Shown in pieces: positions 32,165 to 42,028 of a DNA stretch of 64,000 nucleotides (positions within the stretch are counted from its first letter, which is position 1; every line of letters begins with the position of its first letter). Position numbers and translations under genes: made by a program. Below the pieces are notes generated by a model. The model did no database searches and had not been told where the DNA came from. It was given only the letters and a program-made list of their open reading frames with translations. Origin of the DNA: Pseudoalteromonas aliena SW19 (GTDB lineage: Bacteria; Pseudomonadota; Gammaproteobacteria; Enterobacterales; Alteromonadaceae); the NCBI RefSeq assembly GCF_014905615.1, contig NZ_AQGU01000025.1:682001-746000 (forward strand), in the 5' to 3' direction.

Positions 32165-34378
32165 TTAGCTATCTTTTTGCTGTTGCTCTGGTTGTTGAGA
32201 GTAGTCATAGTAATCGTAGTAACCGTGGCTATGTTCATCTTTACTTTTGCTCATATCAACCTTGTTAAGAACAACGCCAGCAACGTGGGCTTTTACTTCA
32301 AACAAACGCTCAAGCCCTGCCGTAATAGGCTTAATACGTGTTATATCTGATTTAACAACATAGACTACCGAATCGACACTTTGTGCAATAACCAAAGCGT
32401 CACTTACTGCTTGAGTAGGCGGTGTATCGATAATAATATGATCGTACTTCGCTTTTAATACCGTTAATAAATCATCAAACCGTGAGTTAGAGAGTAATTC
32501 CAACGGATTACTCGGAATCTGACCACTTGGCATAATAGCAACACCTGACTTTTCATCCATGTGCACACACTCTGCAAACTGCTCTGTACCCATCATTAAA
32601 TTACTTAAACCAGGATGAAAAACAGGAATATCAAAACGTTTTGCTAAGCTTGGTTTGCGTAAATCAGCATCAATCAATAATACTTTGCCCATCTGGGCAA
32701 GCGACATTGCTAAATTAGCAGATGTTGTTGTTTTACCTTCCCCTGGCGACGTTGAAGTAACAGCAATTACTTTATGCGCACGGTCTAAATGAGTAAGTAA
32801 CAAGCTAGTACGGAATGTGCGTACCGATTCAGCGAAGCGTCTATAGTGATCTTCTAAATACGCATGGATCGGAAAGTAACTATTTTTAGGGATATTGACA
32901 TGCGGAAGCAGTCCCAGCATGCGCTGCGCTAACTTACTTTCAACATCACTTTTTGTTTTAATCGTATCGTTGAGTGCATCAAATATAAAACTCATTACTA
33001 CTGCAAAGCCAAAACTTGCAACAAATGCTAATATAACAATTAGTTTTTTATTTGGTTTACTGGGATCTTTAGGTGCATAAGCACGGTCAGTAAAACGGGC
33101 TGCCGCTGAACTAAAGTCACTCGTTACTTCCGTTTCTTTAGAGCGCGATAAAAAAGTATTGAAAATATTACGATTCGTTTCTACTTCACGCTTAAGCTGA
33201 TTGTACTGCGTTTCTTTGCGGGTAATATCTTGATATTCGGCACGAATTTTTGCTAAATCGCGTTCAAGCGCGTTTACTGTGCGGGTAGTCCTGTTAAGCT
33301 CTTTTTCAATGCCCGTAATAAGGCCTTTAATTTGCTTATTTAAATTAGCTTTAACCGTCGCAAGCTCAGCCTTTGCTGATATCATTTTAGGGTGTTTTAC
33401 ACCATAAACTTCAGCAAGCTCACTTACTTTTCGCTCAACTAAAACAACCTCACGTTTTACATCTTGTACTACGCGGTGTGATGTAATTTCAGGCATACTA
33501 CCTAAAAGCTCAATATTATCGTTACCGTATTCATTGATAACGCGATTAATACTTTCTAAGTTATTTTTTGTGGCACGTGTTTCTACCAACTGCTTAGACA
33601 TTTGTTCAAGTTCTTGCGTTACCAGCCCCGCAATACCTTCAATATCAACAAGTTTTTGTTCTTCTCGATAAGCTTGTAAGCGCACTTCAGAGCTATCTAA
33701 TTGAATACGCAGCTCTGATAAGCGCGTATTTAACCAGCTCGATGCCTGCTGAGTAATGCCCATTTTAGCGCGCATTTGGCTTTCAATATAAACTTCACCC
33801 ACGGTATTGGCGACAAGTGCTGCAAGTTTAGGATCGCTCGACTCAAAACTAACTCTAACTAGCTGAGTTTTATTTATTGGCGACACACTGAGTCTTGACT
33901 TAAAGCTAGCAAGCAAATCAAGCATCTTTCTTTGAGCTTGTTCCTCAGGTGAAAGAAGCACTGTTTCTTTTTTATTTAAAAAAGGTAGGACACTTTTAAG
34001 CGAACTTTTAAGCTCACCTAACACAGAGGGTTTTGCAATAAAGTCTGTGTGTGACTGTAAGTCCAACTTAGTTATTACTTCACGTGCAATACTATTTGAT
34101 TTAATAACCTCAAATTGCGTTAGGTAATATTCTTTTTTTGTGGAGTCTAAGCCGTAAATTTCATCAAAGCTAACTGCTTTGGTCTGCTCTGCCTCAATTA
34201 ATAATGTAGCAGTTGCCGTATACTTAGGTATTAAAGTTAAAGTAACCATAATAGTCAAAAGCGTAACAACTGTCGCAAAACCTAAAATACGCCATTTAGC
34301 GCGTTTAATAACATTAAGGTATGCACCTAAATCAATAACTTCATCGTTATTGCTAGGCTTATCGGATATATGATTCAT
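32165..34378 (-). CDS. Wzc-like polysaccharide co-polymerase and BY-kinase
   Basis: 737 residues. A Wzz domain lies between two membrane helices (about 28-50 and 455-475), with a long periplasmic coiled-coil (GNVR region). A cytoplasmic tyrosine kinase follows with Walker A at K549 (SPGEGKTT), Walker A' (VLLIDADLRKP) and Walker B (IIIDTPP). The C-terminus has the tyrosine cluster HGYYDYYDYSQQ used for autophosphorylation. It controls chain length and opens export with the OPX protein. It corresponds to VpsO in Vibrio. Confidence 0.95.
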   Translation of the reverse strand: MNHISDKPSNNDEVIDLGAYLNVIKRAKWRILGFATVVTLLTIMVTLTLIPKYTATATLLIEAEQTKAVSFDEIYGLDSTKKEYYLTQFEVIKSNSIAREVITKLDLQSHTDFIAKPSVLGELKSSLKSVLPFLNKKETVLLSPEEQAQRKMLDLLASFKSRLSVSPINKTQLVRVSFESSDPKLAALVANTVGEVYIESQMRAKMGITQQASSWLNTRLSELRIQLDSSEVRLQAYREEQKLVDIEGIAGLVTQELEQMSKQLVETRATKNNLESINRVINEYGNDNIELLGSMPEITSHRVVQDVKREVVLVERKVSELAEVYGVKHPKMISAKAELATVKANLNKQIKGLITGIEKELNRTTRTVNALERDLAKIRAEYQDITRKETQYNQLKREVETNRNIFNTFLSRSKETEVTSDFSSAAARFTDRAYAPKDPSKPNKKLIVILAFVASFGFAVVMSFIFDALNDTIKTKSDVESKLAQRMLGLLPHVNIPKNSYFPIHAYLEDHYRRFAESVRTFRTSLLLTHLDRAHKVIAVTSTSPGEGKTTTSANLAMSLAQMGKVLLIDADLRKPSLAKRFDIPVFHPGLSNLMMGTEQFAECVHMDEKSGVAIMPSGQIPSNPLELLSNSRFDDLLTVLKAKYDHIIIDTPPTQAVSDALVIAQSVDSVVYVVKSDITRIKPITAGLERLFEVKAHVAGVVLNKVDMSKSKDEHSHGYYDYYDYSQQPEQQQKDS

Positions 34379-34401
34379 TTTGTAATTGCCTTTAAACTGC
34401 T

Positions 34402-34923
34402 TTAAAACAAGCGTTGTTCTATTTTTATGGTATCGCCCGCTGCAATTTGGCTATTCAAGCTGCCTTTTTGTTGCTGCTCTTTCGTTTGTTCTTTAAAAAT
34501 GTATATTTTATCAACCGAAGCACGCTCAGTTAAGCCTCCGGCTAACGCAATTGCTTGGTTAACCGTCATAGCAGGTTGATAAGGGTAGGCACCAGGTTCT
34601 TTTACTTCGCCATGAATATAAAAAGGTCGATACTCTATTACCTGTGCGTATACATTAGGGGTAACTAAATAATCAGGATGTAAACCGTCACTTATTACGT
34701 TTTCAACTTGCGAAGGATTCAAGCCAACCAGTTTAACTTTACCCAAAAATGGGTAGTTAATTTCACCGCTATTACCTAACAAAGCCGTTACATCTAAATC
34801 GGGTTGACCAAATACTTTAATTTCTACTTTATCGCCAGGGCCAATAATGTAACTTTGTGAGTTTTGCGCGTAACAACTAAAGCTAAAAATTAAAAGACTA
34901 AAAATCAGTAATTTAAAATTCAT
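34402..34923 (-). CDS. Short OPX polysaccharide export protein
   Basis: 173 residues with a signal peptide, the Poly_export domain (YIIGPGDKVEIKVFGQPDLD) and one SLBB-like domain (FYIHGEVKEPGAYPY). It is about half the length of E. coli Wza and lacks the C-terminal outer-membrane helix. The cysteine near the cleavage site (FSFSCYAQ) does not fit a good lipobox. Short OPX proteins are thought to work with a separate outer-membrane beta-barrel, and such a gene lies directly upstream with a 4-bp overlap. Counterpart of VpsN. Confidence 0.9.
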   Translation of the reverse strand: MNFKLLIFSLLIFSFSCYAQNSQSYIIGPGDKVEIKVFGQPDLDVTALLGNSGEINYPFLGKVKLVGLNPSQVENVISDGLHPDYLVTPNVYAQVIEYRPFYIHGEVKEPGAYPYQPAMTVNQAIALAGGLTERASVDKIYIFKEQTKEQQQKGSLNSQIAAGDTIKIEQRLF

Positions 34924-36137
34924 TTATTAGCCTTCAACGCAAAGGTAAAGTTAATACCTACAACAACACGATCAAACTCGATTGTGCTTTGTGTTGAATT
35001 ACGGTCTATAAAATCAACATAACTAGAAACCATACCAAAACTGCTCACTAAATAGTTTAATCCTAAACGTGCATTTTTAGTTTTGTCTTTACGGTTAATA
35101 CTGCCTGTGTATTGCTCATCAATATAGCTTAAACCCACTAACGAACTAAGGTGTTCACTCCAGTTGTGATTCCAGTTAGCACCGTAAACACTTTCTCTAA
35201 TGTAATCGCCTTGAACAAGAGGATCTTTAGCAGCACGGCTAGTCGCAAGTTGTAGTGTAGAATAAGTTAATGGCTGCCAAGTAAGCGCGGCTTCCCAGCT
35301 TAAACCACTAAAGTTTTGACGACGGTTAGATGCGAAATCTTTATTTTGGTAACCTACTTTAAACGATCCCATAGTCACCGCTGTGGCATCCCATTCCATA
35401 CCCAACAATACTTTTACATCATTAGAATCACGTGATATACCATTTATTTGTATTGCATCGTATCGGTAGTTTTCTTGTTTTACTTCTAGAAAAGCGCGCG
35501 TTGCAGCTTTAGTATCATAATAGCCAATAACACCAATTAAAGATTTATCGTAATCACGAAACTGCGATACAGATCTAAAATTTTGATATTTTTTATTGTA
35601 AAAGCCAGTAATTAAAGCAATTTGTGCTTTAGAACTCATTGCGCCGTATTCATAACGCATTGCAATATCTTGCTGCTGATAATTCACTAACTCATTAACA
35701 GTATTACCTAAGCCTTCGGTTAAGCCACTGCCTCGTGGTTCGTACAACCAATCAGCGTTACCGGTAACATCTAAACGATGCTTACTTGTGAATTCTTTAT
35801 GTACCAAAGCACCTACATTAACTTGAGTAAAGTTATCAATTGTATCTTTATTATGGAACGACGTACTGCTGCCTAAATCAAGCTTATAGCTATCAGGGCC
35901 ATCATCAATTAAAGCACTTATTTTAGGTGCAATACTCCAAATCAATCTTGATTCTGAGTTATCTGGGGTACTAAAAAAGTTGTCGTTACTGCGTAAACCC
36001 GTTTGTAGTGTAGGCGTAATTTCTGCACCGTCTTTTGTCATAAAGCTGCCTGGCTTTATATTTGCTAAAGCGGGTGTTGATACAACCACACTTAAAGCAA
36101 CAAGTAATGGAGTAATTGTATTAGTAGGCATTTTCAT
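34920..36137 (-). CDS. Outer-membrane beta-barrel of polysaccharide export
   Basis: 405 residues, signal peptide cleaved around residue 27 (TPALA|NI), then alternating amphipathic strands rich in aromatic residues and an end in a final strand (VVVGINFTFALKANK). The strand pattern fits a large barrel of the VpsM/Wzp type. Its place between wcaJ and the short OPX gene suggests it is the exit pore for the polymer. The start ATG has AAGGGA 7 bases upstream and overlaps wcaJ by 17 bp. Confidence 0.85.
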   Translation of the reverse strand: MKMPTNTITPLLVALSVVVSTPALANIKPGSFMTKDGAEITPTLQTGLRSNDNFFSTPDNSESRLIWSIAPKISALIDDGPDSYKLDLGSSTSFHNKDTIDNFTQVNVGALVHKEFTSKHRLDVTGNADWLYEPRGSGLTEGLGNTVNELVNYQQQDIAMRYEYGAMSSKAQIALITGFYNKKYQNFRSVSQFRDYDKSLIGVIGYYDTKAATRAFLEVKQENYRYDAIQINGISRDSNDVKVLLGMEWDATAVTMGSFKVGYQNKDFASNRRQNFSGLSWEAALTWQPLTYSTLQLATSRAAKDPLVQGDYIRESVYGANWNHNWSEHLSSLVGLSYIDEQYTGSINRKDKTKNARLGLNYLVSSFGMVSSYVDFIDRNSTQSTIEFDRVVVGINFTFALKANK

Positions 36138-37524
36138 TCTTAAATCCCTTAAAAATTGTCATAAATATTATTTTAATATCAAACCATAACGACCAGTGCT
36201 TAATATAATGCAAATCAAACTCTACTCGTTTAGTCATTTTATCTAATGTATCTGTTTCACCACGCCAGCCATTAATTTGCGCCCAGCCTGTAATCCCAGG
36301 TTTAGTTTTATGTCTAAACATATAAAATTCGACCTTTTTTCGATACTCTTCGTTGTGTGCGACAGCATGAGGCCGAGGGCCTACAATCGACATATCGCCT
36401 TTAATCACGTTTATAAACTGTGGTAATTCATCAAGGCTAGTCCGGCGTAAAAAAGCACCTAACTTAGTTATTCGCACATCGTTTTTTGTCGCTTGCGTAA
36501 CAACATCGCTATTTTCGGTCACCGTCATGGAGCGAAATTTCCAAACTTTTATCTTTCTACCATCAAGCCCATAGCGATCTTGCTTAAAGATAATAGGCCC
36601 TTTTGATGTTAGTTTTATTGCGGCTGCTATTGCGAGCAAAACGGGTGTAATTAACGTCAATATAATAGCCGATACAACCACATCCTCAGTGCGCTTAATA
36701 AACTCGTGAGCACCAATACACGGTGACTCAAACACACTTAACGTATCTACCGCACCTACATGTTCAATACGCGCATGAATAAGGTTCGACAATAAAAAAT
36801 CGGGGATAACATGGACGTCAACCGTTGTATCGCCTAACTGTAATAATATGTCAGCGATGCGCCTTTCAGCTTTTAGTGGCAAGGCAATGTATAAAATATC
36901 AATTTTACCTTCACGTGCTGCATCAACCGCTTGTTGTATAGCGCCCTCAACGTCATGCGATGCTAATTTACTAAATAAGCGCTCAGGTTTACGATCATCA
37001 AAAAAGCCTAAAAATTTAAAACCTAGTTCTTCATTTTTAATGATTTCTTCATGTAAATAAGCGGCTGACTCAGTTGCCCCTACAATTGCTACATTGCGTA
37101 AATTAAGTCCTAGCTTGCGGCGATTTCGCTTGTATAAATGCACCGTAAGACGCCACGCATATAAAAAAGTGAAGCTCAATAAAAACCATATCCCTAACCC
37201 TAAACGAGAAAGCGAATCGGTAAATTTAAATATAAACGATATAAAAAACAGCACAGCAAAAGCAATAAGCAATGAAGCCCAAGCGCACATTACCATGGTT
37301 TTAAACTTACCCGCACGCCAAGAGCGATACGTGGCAAACAGCTCTGCGCTGTATAAAAAACTCAGGGCAACACATAATACCGAGATAATATAAAAAGGAG
37401 ACAACTGAAAACCGTATATTAAAGCAGCGCATTGAAAAGCTAAAAACAGCGCAAAAATATCAAATAGCCTGTAAAAATTGGCATCAGAAGAGCCCGAAGG
37501 TTTAAATGTCCTTGAAGATGTCAT
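36121..37524 (-). CDS. Undecaprenyl-phosphate sugar-1-phosphate transferase (WcaJ/VpsL type)
   Basis: 467-residue polyprenol phosphate hexose-1-P transferase. Four N-terminal membrane helices, a CoA-binding-like cytoplasmic domain (about 145-260), another hydrophobic segment, then the catalytic domain with [16 protein letters not shown] and MSIVGPRP. It places the first sugar, probably glucose or a related hexose, on undecaprenyl phosphate and starts repeat-unit synthesis. First gene of the vps-II-like operon. Confidence 0.93.
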   Translation of the reverse strand: MTSSRTFKPSGSSDANFYRLFDIFALFLAFQCAALIYGFQLSPFYIISVLCVALSFLYSAELFATYRSWRAGKFKTMVMCAWASLLIAFAVLFFISFIFKFTDSLSRLGLGIWFLLSFTFLYAWRLTVHLYKRNRRKLGLNLRNVAIVGATESAAYLHEEIIKNEELGFKFLGFFDDRKPERLFSKLASHDVEGAIQQAVDAAREGKIDILYIALPLKAERRIADILLQLGDTTVDVHVIPDFLLSNLIHARIEHVGAVDTLSVFESPCIGAHEFIKRTEDVVVSAIILTLITPVLLAIAAAIKLTSKGPIIFKQDRYGLDGRKIKVWKFRSMTVTENSDVVTQATKNDVRITKLGAFLRRTSLDELPQFINVIKGDMSIVGPRPHAVAHNEEYRKKVEFYMFRHKTKPGITGWAQINGWRGETDTLDKMTKRVEFDLHYIKHWSLWFDIKIIFMTIFKGFKNENAY

Positions 37525-37685
37525 TTTGCTAATCCTTGTAGCGATCTAATTGAAGTTAATTCAGCTAACTAAATTTCAGGGCATAATATAGTATTAGTGA
37601 CTTTTATACAACACTCCATAGACAAGTGTCCTAACAAATAAGTACTACAAAATACATTAACAATTGCAAAAAACAGGATTGTTAT

Positions 37686-38090
37686 TTATTTAAATAAATT
37701 TTTAAACCAATCCCATACCCCAAACGAATATCCTTCAAATATATCAATCCCTAAAGCCGACTTAATCAGATACAGCGCCAAAATCACGGTTAAACTCGCG
37801 ATTAAAATAAAAAAAGTAACAATTGATGCTTGTGCAATTTTTGCCATTTTTTGCTCTTTAGCACTGAGTCCTCGCCTATTTCTGCCAGCGAGTACAACAA
37901 AATAATATCTATACTTTAAAATTTTTATTACACCACGACAGTCAAGCGCGTGATTTCCCCATTGCCTTGCACCTATAGCCACTTTTAAATGAGTGAGTTG
38001 TTCATCAGAAAAACTATCTTGTATCGTTTCGGGCATACGCTCTAATAAACTTCTTACTGCGGGGTCAGATCTTAAATCAGACAAATACAC
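37686..38090 (-). CDS. Small membrane protein, unknown
   Basis: 134 residues: a soluble helical N-terminal part (about 1-85) with a Cys in ALDCRGVIK, then one strong membrane helix (about 92-115) and a short tail with WDWFKNLFK. No known catalytic motif. It sits between the matrix-like protein gene and wcaJ, with gaps of about 160 and 100 bp, and may be part of the EPS locus. Function unknown. Confidence 0.7.
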   Translation of the reverse strand: MYLSDLRSDPAVRSLLERMPETIQDSFSDEQLTHLKVAIGARQWGNHALDCRGVIKILKYRYYFVVLAGRNRRGLSAKEQKMAKIAQASIVTFFILIASLTVILALYLIKSALGIDIFEGYSFGVWDWFKNLFK

Positions 38091-38141
38091 ACTCCATTAA
38101 ATAACCTCTATAAAAATAAACATATGTTTTAGTTAAACAAT

Positions 38142-38173
38142 AAAAAAGCCAATTATAAATAATTGGCTTTTTT
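38142..38173 (-). terminator. Terminator of the anchor-A/FG-GAP gene
   Basis: AAAAAAGCCAATTA-TAAA-TAATTGGCTTTTTT, a 14-bp perfect stem 14 bp beyond the stop codon. It is symmetric and could act on both strands. Confidence 0.88.
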
Positions 38174-38187
38174 CAACAACGCTTAGC

Positions 38188-40389
38188 TTATTTTATTGTG
38201 CTTGAGCGATAAGTATTGTTATTTAACCAACTTTGTTTTTCAACCGTTGGTATTTTACCATCTTGAGTCACATTCGTTTGATGGAATGAATGTTGATTCC
38301 AAATGCGCGTTGCATTTTTCCATGGTTTACTACTATCAGCAGCACCATAAACAGTTACACCATTATTAATGCTATAACGAGAATCATAATTGTTTGATAC
38401 AACAACTAATTCTGCATTATCATCGCCCTCTAGGTCAACAACAATTGGGTATTCCCAAAGCGTGCCTGATGAGTTGTCTACAGATGATAAAACTGAACCA
38501 TCAAGTCCGTTAAGTACTCTCACCTTGAAATGATCTTGCACTAATACTTCATCAATACCGTCACCATTAAAGTCAAAAGCACTTACTCCTACCTTACCAC
38601 TCCAATCATCGTTATTAGAAACTGACCAAACAAGTTGACCCGTCTTATCATACATATCAACAGCTGTATATCCGGCGTGTACAATACCAATGTTGTCTTT
38701 ACCTAAAAAGCTAGATACCGCTTGTGCACCACCGCCAGAATTTGATCCATTGCTTACTTGCCATTTAACATTACCATTATGTTCAAGTACTGCGAGCACT
38801 CCACCATTACTAATACTGCTAGGGTTACTAATAACTATTTCAGGGTCTAAATCATCATCTAAGTTAGCAATGGCACTAAACCACGTACTCCCTGGCGTGC
38901 CATATTGCCATAGCAGCGCTCCATTAGAATCATACAAACCGCCACCGGCTAGCACTTCTTGGGAATTATTATTATCAGCATCAAATGCTGTAGAAGCCGC
39001 AGACCAGTTAGTTGTATAAAGCAAACCCGTATCGTAATTAAACACATTTGAACCAGTTATAATTTCAACAATACCGTCATTATTTATATCACTTAGAGTG
39101 ACAGCCCCTAAAGGCTTGCCAGACTTGTTAAGCTCTTTTTTAACTAGTCCGTTATTATCGATAATTTGCACTACTGCAGATGAATAATCGTTTAGAACCA
39201 GCTCAACAACACCGTCATTGTCTAAATCAGCGGCTGCAATTGAGTTACGTGAATCAGCAAACACCCCCCCTTTTTCATATGTCCACAGCTCAGAGCCATC
39301 AACACCACTTAGTGCACGTACTAAGCCTGGTTTGTTTGTATTATTTTTAAACGACGTAACCACCACATCAGCTATATCGCTCTCATTGATTAAACCGTCG
39401 TTATTATCATCATTAAGTTGAACAACAACCGGAGTCGCTATTACTTGGTTATATTCAGGCATAAACTCGCTTGAATTCCACTGCCATTTTTGCTGCATCG
39501 CAAATGGTTTAATTGTTTTTGCCATATCTGGCAGGTCACCAGTAAACTCATTACCTAACAGCGTCATTGAACCTTGAAAGCTTTTACCTATAACAGGCAT
39601 AACGGCTGCACCGTAAAGAGCACTGATATCAGCATGAGGGGCTAAAACTACGCCTTCCCAGCGATTTCCTTTTATATTCAGGTCGTGCGCGTCAACAAAG
39701 TTAAAAACGGTTTTAGTTACATGGCTTTTAAGGCGAGCAAAACTTTTGCCTCTTACTAATAATGTTGAGTCACCACTTATATTAAAAATCATAGTAGCGC
39801 CAGCTGGCATACCTTGAACTTTAAATGTATGTGCTCTAGCAAATTGCTGTGCATCAATATTAAACACTTGCGTTGCAGAGGTACTATCGCCCTGTAGATA
39901 CAGTCCGCCCCACTTCCATTGAACTGTGCCGGTTGAATCAAGCTGCGCAAGTTCAGTGCTTAAGTCTTTATAAAATGTTTCTTGTTCATCAAAGTTAAAC
40001 GGGAGTGTAGCTTGATCTTGATTTGCATAAATACTTGAGCCACGTTCCATACCCCAGCGTACGCTCCAGTGTACATCTGTGCCACCGCCGGCAATCATGC
40101 TACCCACATATTGACGACCGATTCTAAATTCAATCCCCGTCTCACTAATTAAATAGTATTCACTCGGGTTAGAACGGCGATTGTAACCTACGCTATAGCC
40201 ACCTTTAATACTTATGTCACCCGCTGCAATTGCACCATCAGCACGCCCTAAATACGACTTAAATTCTTCAAATACAAATGCAGAAAAATTATTAGCAACA
40301 CCTAAGTCACCAGCCAACGTTGATGTACTCGCTAAAGTTAGTGCAATCATTGCACTCAATTTTTTATATTTTCTTAATGATTTAGTCAT
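38188..40389 (-). CDS. Secreted choice-of-anchor-A protein with FG-GAP/VCBS beta-propeller
   Basis: 733 residues. A signal peptide (cleaved near STLAG, residue 27) is followed by a choice-of-anchor-A domain (about 30-300; FEEFKSYLGRADGAIAAGD). Then come about seven FG-GAP-like blades with calcium-type loops (DDNNDGLINESD, DLDNDGVVE, DINNDGIVE, DFNGDGIDE), pointing to a beta-propeller. No membrane anchor, so it is probably released or bound to the polymer. It lies between the two halves of the EPS locus, where Vibrio carries rbm matrix-protein genes; RbmC also has a propeller. A matrix or adhesin role is inferred from position and fold, not from homology that I can test. Confidence 0.85.
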   Translation of the reverse strand: MTKSLRKYKKLSAMIALTLASTSTLAGDLGVANNFSAFVFEEFKSYLGRADGAIAAGDISIKGGYSVGYNRRSNPSEYYLISETGIEFRIGRQYVGSMIAGGGTDVHWSVRWGMERGSSIYANQDQATLPFNFDEQETFYKDLSTELAQLDSTGTVQWKWGGLYLQGDSTSATQVFNIDAQQFARAHTFKVQGMPAGATMIFNISGDSTLLVRGKSFARLKSHVTKTVFNFVDAHDLNIKGNRWEGVVLAPHADISALYGAAVMPVIGKSFQGSMTLLGNEFTGDLPDMAKTIKPFAMQQKWQWNSSEFMPEYNQVIATPVVVQLNDDNNDGLINESDIADVVVTSFKNNTNKPGLVRALSGVDGSELWTYEKGGVFADSRNSIAAADLDNDGVVELVLNDYSSAVVQIIDNNGLVKKELNKSGKPLGAVTLSDINNDGIVEIITGSNVFNYDTGLLYTTNWSAASTAFDADNNNSQEVLAGGGLYDSNGALLWQYGTPGSTWFSAIANLDDDLDPEIVISNPSSISNGGVLAVLEHNGNVKWQVSNGSNSGGGAQAVSSFLGKDNIGIVHAGYTAVDMYDKTGQLVWSVSNNDDWSGKVGVSAFDFNGDGIDEVLVQDHFKVRVLNGLDGSVLSSVDNSSGTLWEYPIVVDLEGDDNAELVVVSNNYDSRYSINNGVTVYGAADSSKPWKNATRIWNQHSFHQTNVTQDGKIPTVEKQSWLNNNTYRSSTIK

Positions 40390-40924
40390 TTCTTCCCTCG
40401 AAAATGAAAAAGTGCATTATCCGGCACTAAAATTTTTAACCCTGCGCTTAATAAAAATTAAAAAGCCGCTTAACCTGTGCTGAAGATTATATATACAAAT
40501 AAAATCAAAAGAAACACGAAATACAACAAAAGTACTGACTTTGTGTTAATAAAATGTTTATTTAATTTAAAATCAACTAGTTATAAAGTTTTAAATTCAA
40601 ATTTAAATTTAAATAAAAAACAATGATAATTTCATCTCTGGGAACAAAGCACGAGTTAAAAACCAGCATCAAATAAAAAAGGATTATGTGGTTCAGTCGT
40701 AATAGTAAATTATATTAATGTAAATAATACGTAGAATGAGGCTACTTACTGATTTAATAATGCAGCACTATCTGAGGGGAATTGGATTAATAATAACTTG
40801 GAATATATTTTTTATTACGGCCTTTAAACTAAAGCTTATTTACGAATTTATAAATGGCAATACGTTGACAGAGTAAATATACAGAACGGTTCTACGCCAT
40901 ATAATAGATTAAACATTTTAGCTT
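40390..40924. other. 535-bp AT-rich gene-free gap
   Basis: Between the propeller gene and the acyltransferase. I see no gene, no JUMPstart/ops element and no clear terminator. The part nearest 40390 should hold the propeller gene promoter. It is a natural border between the two halves of the EPS locus. Confidence 0.6.
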
Positions 40925-41917
40925 CTACAAACCAATAGCGCTAGGGGCTCTTTTTTTCAAAAAATTAAAAACAAAAATGCAAATAACAATTGCAAGCAAT
41001 GAATTAAAATAAGGTAAAACACTAAACATAACGGAAGTTGAGTCTAAGATCATTAGCTGAAATTTATTCAAAAATCGAAAAATAATTAAATGCAGTGGAA
41101 AAATAGCAATTGAAGATAAGGCTAAAAGCCGAGACGTAGGCGATGCTTTTAAAAGGCTACAAATTAAAAATAGTATAAAAATTCCCAAGCAAGAAATAAG
41201 CGGATATAAAAAAGGAATAACACCAAAGCTCAATTCACGCATATCAACACGACCATTCTGTAATGCGGCGATATAAAAAATAGGTAAAAGTATAAGTAAA
41301 AGAATCCAGACAAAGTATTTTTTACTCAACACAGTAGAATTTAATAAACCAGACTCTTTTGCTACTCTCCCCATCTGGAAAAAGAACAATCCTACCAATG
41401 CAGAATCAAAACACCAATAAAACCTTGTTTTTATAAGCCCTACATTAACTAACAAAAAAGACAGAATAACAGCTGAAATAATAAAGGCCGTTATTGGTTT
41501 CATCTTCGAAAAAATAATTATTTGCAAAACAGAGATAACTATTAAGCAAGGAAAAAACCACAACACCCCATTAATATGAAAACTATCAGCTTGGGCCGTT
41601 ATTAAACGAGATAATGGATCAAACCAAGGCATATTACTCGCCTGCCCGCTACCGAAAAAGTGTAATGGTAGCCAAAAACAAAATGAAACAAAAAAGAAAA
41701 AACCAAATGGTATAATTAACCTGTGATTTAATTTAATTAATGCTTCTTTTATCGAGTACTGTCGAGAAGCTAAATAACCAGACATGAAAAAAAATAAAGG
41801 CATATGAAAAGAGTAGATAAGTATATAAATATTCTCATTTAACCAAGCTGCGTGGCCTAAAACAACAAGAATAATTCCTAGTGCTTTCATATGATCAATA
41901 TAGTTTATACGTAACAT
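40925..41917 (-). CDS. Membrane acyltransferase (acyltransferase 3 family)
   Basis: 330 residues with about ten hydrophobic helices and the family start (YIDHMKALGIILVVLGHA, then FHMPLFFFMSGYL). Family members transfer acetyl, succinyl or similar groups to sugars of exported polymers. The catalytic His (GHA) is present. Last gene of the leftward galU-side operon, about 110 bp after the ATP-grasp gene. Which acyl group is moved cannot be told. Confidence 0.9.
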   Translation of the reverse strand: MLRINYIDHMKALGIILVVLGHAAWLNENIYILIYSFHMPLFFFMSGYLASRQYSIKEALIKLNHRLIIPFGFFFFVSFCFWLPLHFFGSGQASNMPWFDPLSRLITAQADSFHINGVLWFFPCLIVISVLQIIIFSKMKPITAFIISAVILSFLLVNVGLIKTRFYWCFDSALVGLFFFQMGRVAKESGLLNSTVLSKKYFVWILLLILLPIFYIAALQNGRVDMRELSFGVIPFLYPLISCLGIFILFLICSLLKASPTSRLLALSSIAIFPLHLIIFRFLNKFQLMILDSTSVMFSVLPYFNSLLAIVICIFVFNFLKKRAPSAIGL

Positions 41918-42028
41918 TTCAGTATTCCTCAGAGCGGAGAGTGTAAATATTTGTTTTTAGATATAACCACTCTCGTCCTATATTATTCAAATATAAAATA
42001 AAACCACATTTATGGTTATCCTATAGCG

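Noticed and set aside
38690-39019. 109-codon frame opposite the propeller gene
   Set aside because: Antisense to repeated calcium-loop blades; Ser/Pro/Leu-rich composition is typical of a shadow frame.
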